DNA of 18,893 bases, taken from positions 1 to 18,893 of the forward strand of contig DJIP01000321.1 of NCBI GenBank assembly GCA_002433675.1, written 5' to 3'. This document shows, one piece after another, positions 1 to 8,011 of the stretch; within the stretch, counting starts at the first letter, position 1, and each line of letters starts with the position of its first letter. A program made the translations under genes and the position numbers. Source of the DNA: Halomonas halophila (GTDB lineage Bacteria > Pseudomonadota > Gammaproteobacteria > Pseudomonadales > Halomonadaceae). A model generated the notes under the pieces. It was not told the origin of the DNA. It ran no database searches and saw only the letters and a program-made list of their open reading frames with translations.

Positions 1-1
1 T

Positions 2-1492
2 GCCCTGATCCTTGACTGGTGGGGGATCGTCAAGGCCGATGTGGGTCTCCAGGCGGGGCGTATCGCCGCCATCGGCAAGGCCGGCAACCCGGACACCCAG
101 CCGGACGTCACCATCGTGATCGGGCCGGGCACCGAGGTCATCGCCGGCGAGGGCAAGATCCTCACCGCCGGCGCCATCGACGCCCACGTGCACTTCATCT
201 GTCCGCAGCTGGTGGATGAGGCCCTGGCCAGCGGCATTACCACCATGCTGGGGGGCGGTACCGGGCCCGCCACCGGATCGAATGCCACCACCTGTACGCC
301 GGGGGCCTGGCATATCCACCAGATGCTCAAGGCCTGCGATAGCCTGCCGATGAACATCGGCCTGCTCGGCAAGGGCAACGCCAGTCTGCCGGAGGCGCTG
401 GAGGCCCAGATCGAAGCCGGCGCCATGGGGCTCAAGCTGCACGAGGACTGGGGTACCACTCCGGCGTCCATCGACACCTGCCTCAGTGTGGCCGAGCGCT
501 ACGACGTCCAGATTGCGATCCACACCGATACCCTCAACGAGTCCGGTTTCGTCGAGGACACCCTGGCAGCGTTCAAGCAGCGCGGCATCCATACCTACCA
601 TACCGAAGGCGCCGGGGGCGGCCACGCGCCTGACATCATCACCGCCTGCTCGAAGGACTATGTGCTGCCGTCGTCGACCAACCCGACCCGGCCCTACACG
701 GTGAACACCGTCGACGAGCACCTGGACATGCTGATGGTGTGTCACCACCTCGACCCCAACATTCCCGAGGACGTGGCCTTCGCTGACTCACGCATTCGCC
801 GTGAGACCATCGCCGCCGAGGATATCCTGCATGACCTCGGGGTCATCTCGATGATCGCCTCGGATTCCCAGGCCATGGGGCGGGTTGGCGAGGTGGTGTG
901 CAGGACCTGGCAGACCGCTCACAAGATGAAGGTGCAGCGTGGTTTACTGCCGGAAGATCAAGAACGTGGCGCCGACAACCTGCGGGCTCGCCGGTATGTG
1001 GCCAAGTACACCATCAACCCCGCCATCACCCACGGTCTGGCCGATGAGGTCGGTTCGGTGGAGGTGGGCAAGCTGGCCGATCTGGTGCTGTGGGATCCGG
1101 CCTTCTTCGGGGTCAAGCCGGCGCTGGTGCTCAAGGGGGGAATGATCGCCATGGCCCCCATGGGCGACCCCAATGCCTCTATCCCGACGCCCCAGCCGGT
1201 GCACTACCGTCCGATGTTCGGAGCGCTGGGTCAGGCCGCCGCGGCGACCCGGGTGAGCTTTGTATCGCAGGCCGCGCTGGAGGCTGGGCTCAAGGATCGG
1301 CTGGGGCTGCATAGCCGGCTGGTGGCCTGCCGTGATGTGCGCGCGGTGCGCAAGGGTGACATGAAGCTCAATGACCGCTGCCCGGATCTCAAGGTCGACG
1401 CCCAGACCTACGAGGTCACCTGCGATGGCGAGCTTCTGACCTGTGAGCCGTTGGACGTCTTGCCGCTGGCCCAGCGCTATCACCTTTTTTGA
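2..1492 (+). CDS. ureC: Urease subunit alpha (UreC), 5' end outside window
   Basis: Catalytic subunit of nickel urease (urea + water to ammonia and carbamate), cytoplasmic. The reading frame is already open at base 2 (ALILDWWG...) and runs to TGA at 1490-1492. By alignment from memory to the ~567-residue Klebsiella enzyme, roughly the first 72 residues are missing. All metal and active-site landmarks are visible: HVH of the first nickel ligand pair (185-193), the lysine carbamylated in the family, in GLKLHEDWG (Lys codon 434-436), [21 protein letters not shown], the flap histidine in MVCHHLDP, the Asp ligand in SDSQAMGR, and the C-terminus QRYHLF. No frameshift or missing residue is seen. Only 55 bp separate it from ureE, so it is probably co-transcribed with the accessory genes. 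ureA and ureB would be expected just upstream of the window. Confidence 0.98.
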   Translation, partial: ALILDWWGIVKADVGLQAGRIAAIGKAGNPDTQPDVTIVIGPGTEVIAGEGKILTAGAIDAHVHFICPQLVDEALASGITTMLGGGTGPATGSNATTCTPGAWHIHQMLKACDSLPMNIGLLGKGNASLPEALEAQIEAGAMGLKLHEDWGTTPASIDTCLSVAERYDVQIAIHTDTLNESGFVEDTLAAFKQRGIHTYHTEGAGGGHAPDIITACSKDYVLPSSTNPTRPYTVNTVDEHLDMLMVCHHLDPNIPEDVAFADSRIRRETIAAEDILHDLGVISMIASDSQAMGRVGEVVCRTWQTAHKMKVQRGLLPEDQERGADNLRARRYVAKYTINPAITHGLADEVGSVEVGKLADLVLWDPAFFGVKPALVLKGGMIAMAPMGDPNASIPTPQPVHYRPMFGALGQAAAATRVSFVSQAALEAGLKDRLGLHSRLVACRDVRAVRKGDMKLNDRCPDLKVDAQTYEVTCDGELLTCEPLDVLPLAQRYHLF

Positions 1493-1547
1493 GTCGGCGA
1501 TGACCACTTTTCTCGACAGCATCGCTGACTGTACCAAGGAGCCATCC

Positions 1548-2270
1548 ATGAGTTCGCTATTGTCGCTGACCCGCCGGCTCGGGCCGCTACCCGCCGGCAA
1601 TGGGCAAGACAACGTCCAGGACACCCTGACCCTAAGCTACGACGACCGCATCAAGGGACGCCTGCGGGTGACCCTGGACAGCGGGCGTGCAGCCGGTCTG
1701 TTTCTCGAGCGCGGGCCGGTGCTGCGCCATGGCGACGGTCTAGAGGCCGAGGACGGTAGCCGCGTGAGGGTGATCGCCGCGCCGGAACCGGTGGTGACCG
1801 CCTGGGTCGCGCCGGGGCCTGACGCTGGCCTTGCGTTGGCTCGGTTGTGCTATCACCTGGGCAATCGCCACGTGACCCTCGGTATCGGCGAGGGCGAGTA
1901 CCAGGGTGATGCCTGCTGTTATGTGCGCTTTGCACCGGACCATGTGCTCGAGGAGCTGGCCGAGAGGCTTGGCGCGCGGCTTGAGCACCACCAGGCACCC
2001 TTCGATCCCGAGCCGGGCGCCTACACCATGGGTGGTCATGCGCATGGGCATTCACACGGGCACTCACATGGCCACCTACACGGCCACGACAACGGCCATG
2101 AGCACGACCACTCGCCAGGGCACTCACACGACGCTTCACACGGGCACGACAACGGCCATGAGCACGACCACTCGCCAGGGCATTCACACGACGCTTCACA
2201 CGATTCACATGGCTCCTCACATGGCTCCTCACATGGCTCTTCACACAGCCATACCCAGGGGATCGTCTGA
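1548..2270 (+). CDS. ureE: Urease accessory protein UreE with long His-rich tail
   Basis: Nickel metallochaperone that hands Ni to the UreG/UreF/UreD complex during urease activation; cytoplasmic. The ATG at 1548 is chosen because AAGGAG (1536-1541) sits 6 bp upstream; the frame is open further upstream and an ATG at 1500 is possible but lacks such a site. The product is 240 residues: an N-terminal peptide-binding-type domain (about 1-80), a metal-binding domain with YHLGNRH at 102-108 (His103 and His108, the family's conserved metal site region), then a tail from about 164 to 236 holding more than 20 histidines in HGHSHGH-, GHEHDHSPGHSHD- and SHGS-type motifs. Many UreE proteins have a His tail of 10-15 residues at the end, so this one is unusually long and is built of DNA-level repeats. 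The stop overlaps the ureF start (TGATG). Confidence 0.95.
   Translation: MSSLLSLTRRLGPLPAGNGQDNVQDTLTLSYDDRIKGRLRVTLDSGRAAGLFLERGPVLRHGDGLEAEDGSRVRVIAAPEPVVTAWVAPGPDAGLALARLCYHLGNRHVTLGIGEGEYQGDACCYVRFAPDHVLEELAERLGARLEHHQAPFDPEPGAYTMGGHAHGHSHGHSHGHLHGHDNGHEHDHSPGHSHDASHGHDNGHEHDHSPGHSHDASHDSHGSSHGSSHGSSHSHTQGIV
2081..2200 (+). repeat. 60-bp tandem duplication in ureE tail
   Basis: Two adjacent 60-bp copies (2081-2140 and 2141-2200) differ at only two positions by eye, C/G at 2084/2144 and C/T at 2122/2182. They are in frame and each encodes a block of the type HDNGHEHDHSPGHSHDASH, so the copy adds 20 residues and 6-7 histidines without disturbing the reading frame. The near identity points to a recent slipped-strand or unequal-exchange event. 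Confidence 0.93.
2207..2244 (+). repeat. 12-bp short tandem repeat (SHGS) in ureE
   Basis: About three copies of a 12-bp unit (CACATGGCTCCT, the last copy with one change) encode repeated SHGS tetrapeptides directly after the 60-bp duplication. The repeats are in frame and extend the histidine-rich tail, a second and independent expansion in the same gene end. Confidence 0.85.
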
Positions 2271-2953
2271 TGGTCGAGTCACAGGCGCAGGATGACCTGG
2301 CCCTGCTGGGGCTGCTGCAGCTGGTCAGCCCGGCGTTGCCGATCGGCGCCTTCGCCTGGTCCCAGGGGCTCGAGAGCGCCTTCGAACTGGGCTGGGTTCA
2401 CGACGAAAAGAGTCTTGGTGACTGGCTCGAAGGCGTGCTGGAGGATGGCCTGGCGGTGGCGGAACTGCCGGCCCTGGCGCGTCTCGTCGAGGCCTGGCAG
2501 CAAGGTGACGAAGGTACGGTGGCACATTGGGATTGCTGGCTGGGTGCGGTGCGCGAGACCCGGGAGCTGCGTGATGAGGATCGCCAGCTGGGAGCGTCGC
2601 TGGTGCGCCTGATGCGCAGCCTGGAGCTTGCGCCCGACGCCGGGCTGCCTGAAGGGCCCGGCTATGTGACCGCCTTCAGCGCCCTGGCGGTAGCGCGCGG
2701 GCTGCCGCCGCGACAGGCCATGCTCGGTTTTGCCTGGGCCTGGCTCGAGAACCAGCTGGCGGCCGCCTGCAAGGCGTTGCCGCTCGGGCACACCGCCGCC
2801 CAGCGGCTGGTGGAGCGGCTGCGTCCGGCGCTGGTCGAGGCGGTGGGGCGTGCTCTGACCATCGACGATGACGACATGGGGCCGGCGCTGCCGGGCCTCG
2901 CCCTGGCCAGCGGCCTGCACGAAATCCAGTACTCGCGGCTGTTTCGCAGCTGA
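2270..2953 (+). CDS. ureF: Urease accessory protein UreF
   Basis: All-helical scaffold protein of the urease activation complex. In the family it sits between UreD-apourease and the UreG dimer and couples GTP hydrolysis to nickel insertion. The 227-residue length is normal. Family features seen are the N-terminal LLQLVSPALPIGAFAWSQGLE, the long amphipathic middle, and the C-terminal ALASGLHEIQYSRLFRS. The ATG at 2270 shares one base with the ureE stop (TGATG), the usual sign of translational coupling, and no better start is visible. A 102-bp gap with a perfect hairpin separates it from ureG, wider than the other spacings in the cluster. Confidence 0.96.
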   Translation: MVESQAQDDLALLGLLQLVSPALPIGAFAWSQGLESAFELGWVHDEKSLGDWLEGVLEDGLAVAELPALARLVEAWQQGDEGTVAHWDCWLGAVRETRELRDEDRQLGASLVRLMRSLELAPDAGLPEGPGYVTAFSALAVARGLPPRQAMLGFAWAWLENQLAAACKALPLGHTAAQRLVERLRPALVEAVGRALTIDDDDMGPALPGLALASGLHEIQYSRLFRS

Positions 2954-2968
2954 GCGGGTGACAACGAT

Positions 2969-2994
2969 GCCGTCGATACCGGGGTATCGACGGC
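2969..2994. other. Perfect 12-bp hairpin between ureF and ureG
   Basis: GCCGTCGATACC at 2969-2980 is followed after two bases by its exact reverse complement, GGTATCGACGGC (2983-2994). Only a short TTTT lies a few bases downstream (3000-3003, after GCCA), so it is a weak rather than classical terminator. It may be an attenuator, an mRNA processing or stability element, or a protein site. A third partial copy, CGTCGATAC, occurs at about 3008-3016. It lies inside the operon, 15 bp after the ureF stop. Confidence 0.6.
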
Positions 2995-3055
2995 GCCATT
3001 TTCCGCTCGTCGATACTTTCGGGGAATGGCCTTACATGACAGGCAGGAGAACACC

Positions 3056-3706
3056 ATGACCACTTCAACCACTCCCTCCCAGTGCCTGCGCGTCGGCGTG
3101 GGCGGCCCGGTGGGCTCGGGCAAGACGGCGCTGCTCAAGCAGCTGTGTCGTGCCCTGCGTGATCACTATGATATTGCCGTGGTGACCAACGACATCTACA
3201 CCAAGGAAGACGCCGACTTCCTGACTCGCAATGAGGCGCTGTCGCCGGATCGCATCCTCGGCGTCGAAACCGGCGGCTGCCCGCACACCGCGATCCGCGA
3301 GGACGCCTCGATGAACCTGGCGGCCATCGACGAGCTGCACCGCCGCCATCCGGGGCTCGAGTTGGTGCTGGTGGAGTCCGGCGGCGACAACCTGTCGGCC
3401 ACCTTCAGTCCGGAGCTGTCGGACCTGACGCTGTACGTCATCGACGTCTCCGCGGGTGACAAGATCCCGCGCAAGGGCGGTCCCGGCATCACCAAGTCGG
3501 ATCTGTTGATCATCAACAAGATCGATATCGCCGAGCAGGTGCATGCTTCGCTGGAGGTGATGGACCGCGATTCGCGCAAGATGCGTGGCGAACGTCCTTT
3601 CGTCTTTACCAACCTGTATGACGGCGTCGGTCTCGACACCATCATCGGTTTCATTCTCGAGCGGGGCATGCTGCCCGACCGGCGCGCCGAGGCAGTGGAA
3701 GCCTGA
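3056..3706 (+). CDS. ureG: Urease accessory GTPase UreG
   Basis: SIMIBI-class GTPase that dimerises around Ni and drives nickel insertion into urease. The 216-residue product starts at ATG 3056, with AGGAGA at 3045-3050 just upstream; the in-frame ATG at 3026 would add ten residues outside the family consensus and has no such site. Motifs seen: P-loop GPVGSGKT (17-24), NDIYTKEDA (45-53), the nickel-binding CPH motif (75-77), ESGGDNL (107-113), [16 protein letters not shown], and the guanine-specificity motif NKID (154-157). Everything needed for GTP binding and Ni coordination is intact. It follows ureF after the intergenic hairpin and precedes ureJ by 56 bp. Confidence 0.98.
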   Translation: MTTSTTPSQCLRVGVGGPVGSGKTALLKQLCRALRDHYDIAVVTNDIYTKEDADFLTRNEALSPDRILGVETGGCPHTAIREDASMNLAAIDELHRRHPGLELVLVESGGDNLSATFSPELSDLTLYVIDVSAGDKIPRKGGPGITKSDLLIINKIDIAEQVHASLEVMDRDSRKMRGERPFVFTNLYDGVGLDTIIGFILERGMLPDRRAEAVEA

Positions 3707-3762
3707 ATCGCCCGTTACCACGCAGCCGCAGCGTTGCGTTCTCAGTCAACAAGGAGTCTGTC

Positions 3763-4377
3763 ATGACACAGCGTTCTCGTATTTCTTCCCGTTCCCTGGC
3801 GATCGCTGGCACCACTGCCGCTGGCCTTGTCGCACCGCTGGCGCTGGCGCACCCCGGCCATGGTGTCGAGCATGGTGGTCTTGCCGCCGGCCTGATGCAC
3901 CCCTGGCTGGGACTCGATCACCTGCTGGCGATGGCGGCCATCGGTCTGTGGAGCCTGGGGCAGGGTGCCGCGATGCGGCGCTTTACCCCGCTGATGGCGC
4001 TGGCTGGCATGCTGGCGGGGGCTGGTCTGGCCTTGTCCGGCGCGCTTCCTGCCGGCACCTTGCCCGGCGTGGAAGGGGGCATCGCCCTGTCGGTGCTGAT
4101 CGCCGGTGTGATGGTGGCGGCGCTGATGCGGCTGCCGGCAGCAGTCGGCGGTGGCCTGGTGATCGCCTTGATGACGATGCACGGCATCGCCCACGGCGCC
4201 GAGATGCCGGCAGCCGCCTCAGTGGTTGCCTATGTGCTGGGCTTTTCGGCCTCGACGCTCGCCATCACCGTGTTGGCGCGGGTGCTGGGCGGCTGGCTGG
4301 CCAGTCGCGAACAGCGCCTGGTGCGTGCCCTCGGCGCCGCCATCGCGGTCTGCGGTGGGGTGTTCGCGCTGAGCTGA
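3763..4377 (+). CDS. ureJ: HupE/UreJ family nickel permease
   Basis: Small polytopic inner-membrane protein of the HupE/UreJ family, considered a nickel transporter when found in urease or hydrogenase operons. The 204 residues begin with a signal-like segment ending ...LALA before HPGHGVEHGG (cleavage predicted near residue 29). The family signature HPWLGLDHLLAM follows at 46-57, then about five further hydrophobic helices. His30, His33, His37, His46 and His53 form a likely metal entry cluster. ATG 3763 has AAGGAG 6 bp upstream (3751-3756). The position directly after ureG supports a role in supplying Ni to urease rather than to hydrogenase, for which no genes are present. Transport itself is inferred from the family. 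Confidence 0.92.
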   Translation: MTQRSRISSRSLAIAGTTAAGLVAPLALAHPGHGVEHGGLAAGLMHPWLGLDHLLAMAAIGLWSLGQGAAMRRFTPLMALAGMLAGAGLALSGALPAGTLPGVEGGIALSVLIAGVMVAALMRLPAAVGGGLVIALMTMHGIAHGAEMPAAASVVAYVLGFSASTLAITVLARVLGGWLASREQRLVRALGAAIAVCGGVFALS

Positions 4378-4398
4378 GCGCTATTTAGCCGAGACTGT

Positions 4399-4427
4399 CT
4401 TGCGCCCGGCCTCGTGCCGGGCGCAAG
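4399..4427 (+). terminator. Hairpin terminator after ureJ
   Basis: A 12-bp perfect stem (CTTGCGCCCGGC / GCCGGGCGCAAG) with a CTCGT loop, 21 bp after the ureJ stop. The tail is only CGTTTG, so the U-tract is weak, but position and stem strength fit the end of the urease transcript. Confidence 0.75.
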
Positions 4428-4554
4428 CGTTTGCGGGTGCTGCATCGACCCGCCTTTGGCGCCTGTCTCAAGGCGTGAGTGTGGGGAAAGCTAAGGGGTG
4501 AGACCTTTTTGGGCTATGCTCGTGCGCCACGGATGAATTCGCCAAGAGGACGCT

Positions 4555-6003
4555 ATGGCCAGGCTGGGACGCACGATCAAATGGGGCGGGGCGGTACTGC
4601 TGGTTGCCTGGGCGGGGATGGGGCTGTGGCAGAGCATCAAGCCACTACCGGAAAACGTCGGCAAGGCCTGGCCTGCTCGGCCGGTGGGCGAGGTCGAATT
4701 TCTCGCCGATCGAACCTGGTACGACGAGGGTGGCCGCCGCCATCTTGATCAGCAGATCTTTGATGAAGCGGTCACGATGATCGAGGGTGCCCGCCGGCTG
4801 ATCGTCGTCGACATGTTCCTGTTCAATCGTCTCGAGGGCAGCGGTGGGGGCGACTTTCTGCCGCTGGCCGAACGTCTGGCCGATGCGCTGATTGCCGCCC
4901 GCCAGCGCCAGCCGGCGCCGCGGGTGGTGGTGATCACCGACCCGCTCAACACGCTCTACGGAGGCCAGCGGGTGCCGCTCTATCAGCGCCTGGAGGCGGC
5001 GGGAGTCGAGCTTGCCATCACCCGACTCGAGAGACTGCGTGCCTCCAATCCGCTGTGGTCTGGCCTTTGGCACCTGGGGCTCGATCGGCTTGGCAACGAC
5101 TCGGACGGGGGGTGGCTGCCAAATGCCTTGGGGGGGGAGCCGGTGACGTTGAGAAGCTACCTGGCGCTGCTCAATTTTCGCGCCAATCATCGCAAGACGC
5201 TGACGGTGGATCACGCCGAGGGCTGGTCGACACTGATCACCTCGGCCAATCCCCACGACGGTAGCAGCCTGCACTCCAACGTGGCGCTCAGGATCGATGG
5301 GCCGGTGGCCCGTGACGTCATCGCCTCCGAGGCCGAGGTGGCGTCCTGGTCCGGCGTCGAGGTATCGCAGCCGCCAGCGCCTGAGGCCGAGGCCGAGGCC
5401 TCGGACAGGGCGACGGCGCAGCTGCTGACCGAGGCCGCCATCCGTGACGCCGTGCTTGCCCGGGTCGATGACACAGGCGCCGGCGATCGGCTGGATGTCG
5501 CGGCTTTTTATGTCGCGCACCGAGGGGTGGTCGAGGCACTGAAGGAGGCCCGCGAGCGAGGTGCGGCGGTGCGGGTGCTGCTCGACCCCAATCGTGAGGC
5601 CTTCGGCTTTGACAAGGGCGGCCTGCCCAACCAGCCGGTCGCCGAAGAGCTGTTGGACGCCGGTGTTCAGGTGCGCTGGTGCGTCACCGACGGCGAGCAG
5701 TGCCACAGCAAGGTGGTGCTGGTAAGAAGGGGGCCAGCGGGAGACGACCAGGCAGACGCGGTGATTCTCGGCTCGGCCAACCTGACACGACGCAATCTCG
5801 ACAACTTGAATCTGGAAAGCAGCGTCTTGCTGGAAGGGCGAGAGGTGGCTGCCATCGATGAGATAGGCGCCTGGTTTGACCAGCGCTGGGACTCGAGTGA
5901 CGGGCGTCGCACCAGCCGCGCCTGGGCGCCGCGCGACGAGGCCGGCTGGTTCGATGACTGGCGCTATCGGTTGATGGAAGCCAGCGGTCTGTCCACTTTC
6001 TGA
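4555..6003 (+). CDS. Membrane-anchored phospholipase D-superfamily protein
   Basis: PLD-superfamily phosphodiesterase/phosphatidyltransferase-like protein, 482 residues. It has an N-terminal hydrophobic segment (about 10-24, signal anchor), so the catalytic part is probably periplasmic. The first HKD motif is complete: His212-Arg-Lys214-x4-Asp219, followed by TSANPHDGSS. The second half has His384-Ser-Lys386, but the residue at the Asp position is Arg391; the downstream LGSANLTRRNLDNLN element of HKD repeat two is present. The arrangement resembles cardiolipin synthase-like proteins, but the substrate cannot be told from sequence. The ATG is preceded by AGAGGA about 6 bp upstream. It stands alone, after the ureJ hairpin and 189 bp before the LapA-domain gene. 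An internal GAGGCC microrepeat encodes EAEAEA at 277-281. Confidence 0.88.
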   Translation: MARLGRTIKWGGAVLLVAWAGMGLWQSIKPLPENVGKAWPARPVGEVEFLADRTWYDEGGRRHLDQQIFDEAVTMIEGARRLIVVDMFLFNRLEGSGGGDFLPLAERLADALIAARQRQPAPRVVVITDPLNTLYGGQRVPLYQRLEAAGVELAITRLERLRASNPLWSGLWHLGLDRLGNDSDGGWLPNALGGEPVTLRSYLALLNFRANHRKTLTVDHAEGWSTLITSANPHDGSSLHSNVALRIDGPVARDVIASEAEVASWSGVEVSQPPAPEAEAEASDRATAQLLTEAAIRDAVLARVDDTGAGDRLDVAAFYVAHRGVVEALKEARERGAAVRVLLDPNREAFGFDKGGLPNQPVAEELLDAGVQVRWCVTDGEQCHSKVVLVRRGPAGDDQADAVILGSANLTRRNLDNLNLESSVLLEGREVAAIDEIGAWFDQRWDSSDGRRTSRAWAPRDEAGWFDDWRYRLMEASGLSTF

Positions 6004-6073
6004 CCTCGCTGGCAGGCTGCCGAGGACGCCGAAAATAAGGTTTCGGGAGCAGGACATGCCCCGACCGGCCAGC

Positions 6074-6102
6074 TTGACAGCCCGCCGCCCCGCGACCATG
6101 TT
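6074..6102 (+). promoter_or_regulatory. Putative sigma70 promoter for the LapA-domain gene
   Basis: A perfect -35 hexamer TTGACA (6074-6079) is followed after 17 bp by CATGTT (6097-6102), which matches TATAAT at three of six positions. It lies about 90 bp upstream of the small membrane gene. Spacing and the -35 are good; the -10 is weak. Confidence 0.45.
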
Positions 6103-6192
6103 TCACACGCCGGCCGACGCTCGATTCGACATAGTCGCGAGCAAGGCGTGGCGACATCACAACGCCCCTGTCGGGCACAAGGAGAGTCTTCG

Positions 6193-6414
6193 ATGGACAA
6201 GTTCTGGTTGGTGGTAAAGGTCGTGATTCTGGCGCTGATCGCCATCCTGGTGGTGCAGAACATCGAGATGGTGCAGGTGAAACTGCTCGGCTGGACCATT
6301 GCCATGCCGATGGCCCTGCTGGTGGTAGTGATCTACCTGCTGGGCATGATCAGCGGTCGCGGCCTGATGGGACTGATTCGTCGCCTGCAGGGCAAGGAGC
6401 CGCAGCGCCGCTGA
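6193..6414 (+). CDS. LapA-domain (DUF1049) small membrane protein
   Basis: A 73-residue inner-membrane protein of the lipopolysaccharide assembly protein A type: two hydrophobic helices (about 4-21 and 36-55) separated by the family's VQNIEMVQVKLLGWTIAMP linker, then a short basic tail GLIRRLQGKEPQRR. ATG 6193 is chosen because AAGGAG (6179-6184) lies 8 bp upstream; the GTG at 6148 has no such site. In E. coli LapA (YciS) works with LapB in control of LPS synthesis, but no lapB is adjacent here, so a role in LPS is only a family-based guess. Its last 65 bp overlap, tail to tail, the 3' end of the convergent yihY-type gene. Confidence 0.87.
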   Translation: MDKFWLVVKVVILALIAILVVQNIEMVQVKLLGWTIAMPMALLVVVIYLLGMISGRGLMGLIRRLQGKEPQRR

Positions 6415-7333
6415 GGGCATCGACCCGGGAGCGCTTGCGAGGGTCCTGGTGCCAGGGCAGGCCGAGGCGGGAGTTGTGCTCAAGCTCAGCGATGACCTGA
6501 GCGCCCAGCAGCAGGATCACGGCGCCGATCTCGAGGCTCAAAAGCACCACGATCAGGGTCGCCAGGGGGCCGTAGACCGCGCTTACCAGTGATAGGTTGG
6601 CAAAGTAGTAGACCAGGGCGATCCTGACCCCTTCCCACATCAGGGCGGCGGCAAAGCCCCCGGCCAGCGCGCGCCTCAGGGAAATGCGTACCACCGGCAG
6701 GACCTTGTAGATGGCGCTGAACAGCAGGAAGACGCCGACGAAGCTGGTCAGGTTGAGGGCCGGCTCGGACAACGAGGCCATTGGCAGCTCACGGCCGTAG
6801 AGCGCCATCCACAGTCCATTGAGGGTGCTGGCCAGGCTGACCGCCATGGCCAGCGCCAGCAGTGCTGCACTCAGCACCAGCATGAAGCCGTAGGGCAACA
6901 GAAAGGACACCCAGAGGCTGCGGGTGTCCTTGACGTCGGGCTTTCTGAAGATCAGCGCCAGGGCGTCTTCCAGCATGCGAAAGGCGAAGGAGCTGAAGAT
7001 CAACAGCACCGGGATGCCGTAGATACCGATGGCATCGCGGGAGTCCAGCAGTGCGCGCACGGACTCGAGCATCACCTCGGCGTGGGTCGGGGCGATGTGG
7101 CGTGCCTGCATGGTGATCACATTGAGCAGCTGCTGCTCGTCCACGACCTGAGCCATCGCCACCACCATCAGCGCGAACAGCGGAATGGTGGACAGCAGAA
7201 TATTGAAGCCGACCCCGCCTGCCAGCAGCATTCCCCGGTTATGCAGAAAGTGGGTCAGAACCCGCCACATGAAGAAGGCGAGCCGTGGCAGCAGAGTGAA
7301 GACGGCGTGTTGGTACCAGCGCGGTGCTGTCAT
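6350..7333 (-). CDS. YihY/BrkB family inner-membrane protein
   Basis: Polytopic membrane protein of the YihY/virulence factor BrkB family (once mis-annotated as RNase BN), 327 residues from ATG at 7333-7331. Six or so hydrophobic helices are visible. Family elements include NRGMLLAGGVGFNILLSTIPLFALM near the N-terminus and VSAVYGPLATLIVVLLSLEIGAVILLLGAQV near the C-terminus. The last ~35 residues are hydrophilic and rich in Arg, Ser and Pro; they are the part antisense to the LapA-domain gene and may be a lineage-specific extension. An open GTG start at 7408 lies upstream of the likely promoter, so I prefer 7333; AAGGA sits 12 bp before it. The function of the family is unknown; transport has been suggested. 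Confidence 0.87.
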   Translation of the reverse strand: MTAPRWYQHAVFTLLPRLAFFMWRVLTHFLHNRGMLLAGGVGFNILLSTIPLFALMVVAMAQVVDEQQLLNVITMQARHIAPTHAEVMLESVRALLDSRDAIGIYGIPVLLIFSSFAFRMLEDALALIFRKPDVKDTRSLWVSFLLPYGFMLVLSAALLALAMAVSLASTLNGLWMALYGRELPMASLSEPALNLTSFVGVFLLFSAIYKVLPVVRISLRRALAGGFAAALMWEGVRIALVYYFANLSLVSAVYGPLATLIVVLLSLEIGAVILLLGAQVIAELEHNSRLGLPWHQDPRKRSRVDALSGAAAPCPAGDESVPSGRDR

Positions 7334-7362
7334 GGGCCCGAATCGTCCTTGATGGATAGGGC

Positions 7363-7393
7363 ATGATACGCTGGGAGCCAGTGTCAGCGTCAA
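7363..7393 (-). promoter_or_regulatory. Putative sigma70 promoter for the yihY-type gene
   Basis: Read on the minus strand: TTGACG (7393-7388), 19-bp spacer, TATCAT (7368-7363), each five of six matches to consensus. The spacer is longer than the ideal 17. It places the transcript start just upstream of ATG 7333 and argues against the GTG start at 7408. Confidence 0.45.
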
Positions 7394-7445
7394 ACGCCTT
7401 GCCCACACAGGTGGTCAAGGGGCTGGTGAACGCAGGGAGGAGCGA

Positions 7446-7844
7446 GTGTCATCGGTAGACCATGAATCCCGCAGCGAATCCGACGCCAGGCTGATCTACG
7501 ATGGACAGTGTCCGTTGTGTCGCAGCTTCGTGTCCCGCTACGGGTTGTCCAGCGGCCAGCTGGAGCTCATCGATGCGCGCCATCACCCCGATGAGGTCCG
7601 GCGTCTGGAGCGCCTGGGCTGTCGCCTGGACGAGGGCATGGTGCTGGAACTCGGCGACGAGCGCTACCATGGTGATCAGGCGGTGCGTATGGCCGCACTG
7701 GTCGGGCGAGGTCGTGGTCCGCTGTCGCGCGGGATGCTGTGGTGGCTGTCGTCGAGACGGCGGGCGCGCCTCAGTTATCCGCTGCTCAAGGCGGTGCGTC
7801 GTGTCATGCTCAAGGGGCTGGGCGTCGGCCCGATCAGGTCGTGA
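7446..7844 (+). CDS. DCC-family (DUF393) thiol-disulfide protein
   Basis: A 132-residue protein of the DUF393 / DCC family, annotated as putative thiol-disulfide oxidoreductase. The hallmark YDGQCPLC at 18-25 (CxxC, Cys22 and Cys25) follows a short N-terminal extension; the rest (LELIDARHHPDE..., YHGDQAVRMAAL...) follows the family pattern. The start is GTG 7446 with GGGAGG 5-6 bp upstream; no ATG fits. There is no signal peptide, so it is probably cytoplasmic. The C-terminal third is basic. The biochemical role and partner are not established for the family. It is divergent from the yihY-type gene and 167 bp upstream of arfB. Confidence 0.85.
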   Translation: MSSVDHESRSESDARLIYDGQCPLCRSFVSRYGLSSGQLELIDARHHPDEVRRLERLGCRLDEGMVLELGDERYHGDQAVRMAALVGRGRGPLSRGMLWWLSSRRRARLSYPLLKAVRRVMLKGLGVGPIRS

Positions 7845-8011
7845 AGCCTGCCGGTCCCGTCGCGGTGCGTCTGCCGACGTCTTGGCGCTGAGCATCGGCA
7901 TCGAGCATCGGCGCTGGGCATCAACACAAAGCATCGATACCGACCATCGATACGGCCGCTATCAGCGTTCATCTACCGTCATTTATCACAAGCCATCAGG
8001 AGGGAGGCAAG

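Noticed and set aside
944..1624. Minus-strand open frame opposite ureC and the ureE start
   Set aside because: It covers strongly conserved urease sequence on the other strand and its translation resembles no family.
1651..2244. Arg/His/Val-rich minus-strand frame opposite ureE
   Set aside because: Its repeats are simply the reverse reading of the ureE tail repeats.
3585..4388. Alternative plus-strand frame spanning the ureG end and ureJ
   Set aside because: The other frame gives a clean HupE/UreJ protein with a good ribosome site; this one yields an Arg/Trp-rich sequence with no family resemblance.
4645..6099. Long open frame (484 codons) on the minus strand opposite the PLD-like gene
   Set aside because: No recognisable family and no ribosome site. 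The plus strand encodes clear PLD motifs. Such antisense frames are common in GC-rich DNA.
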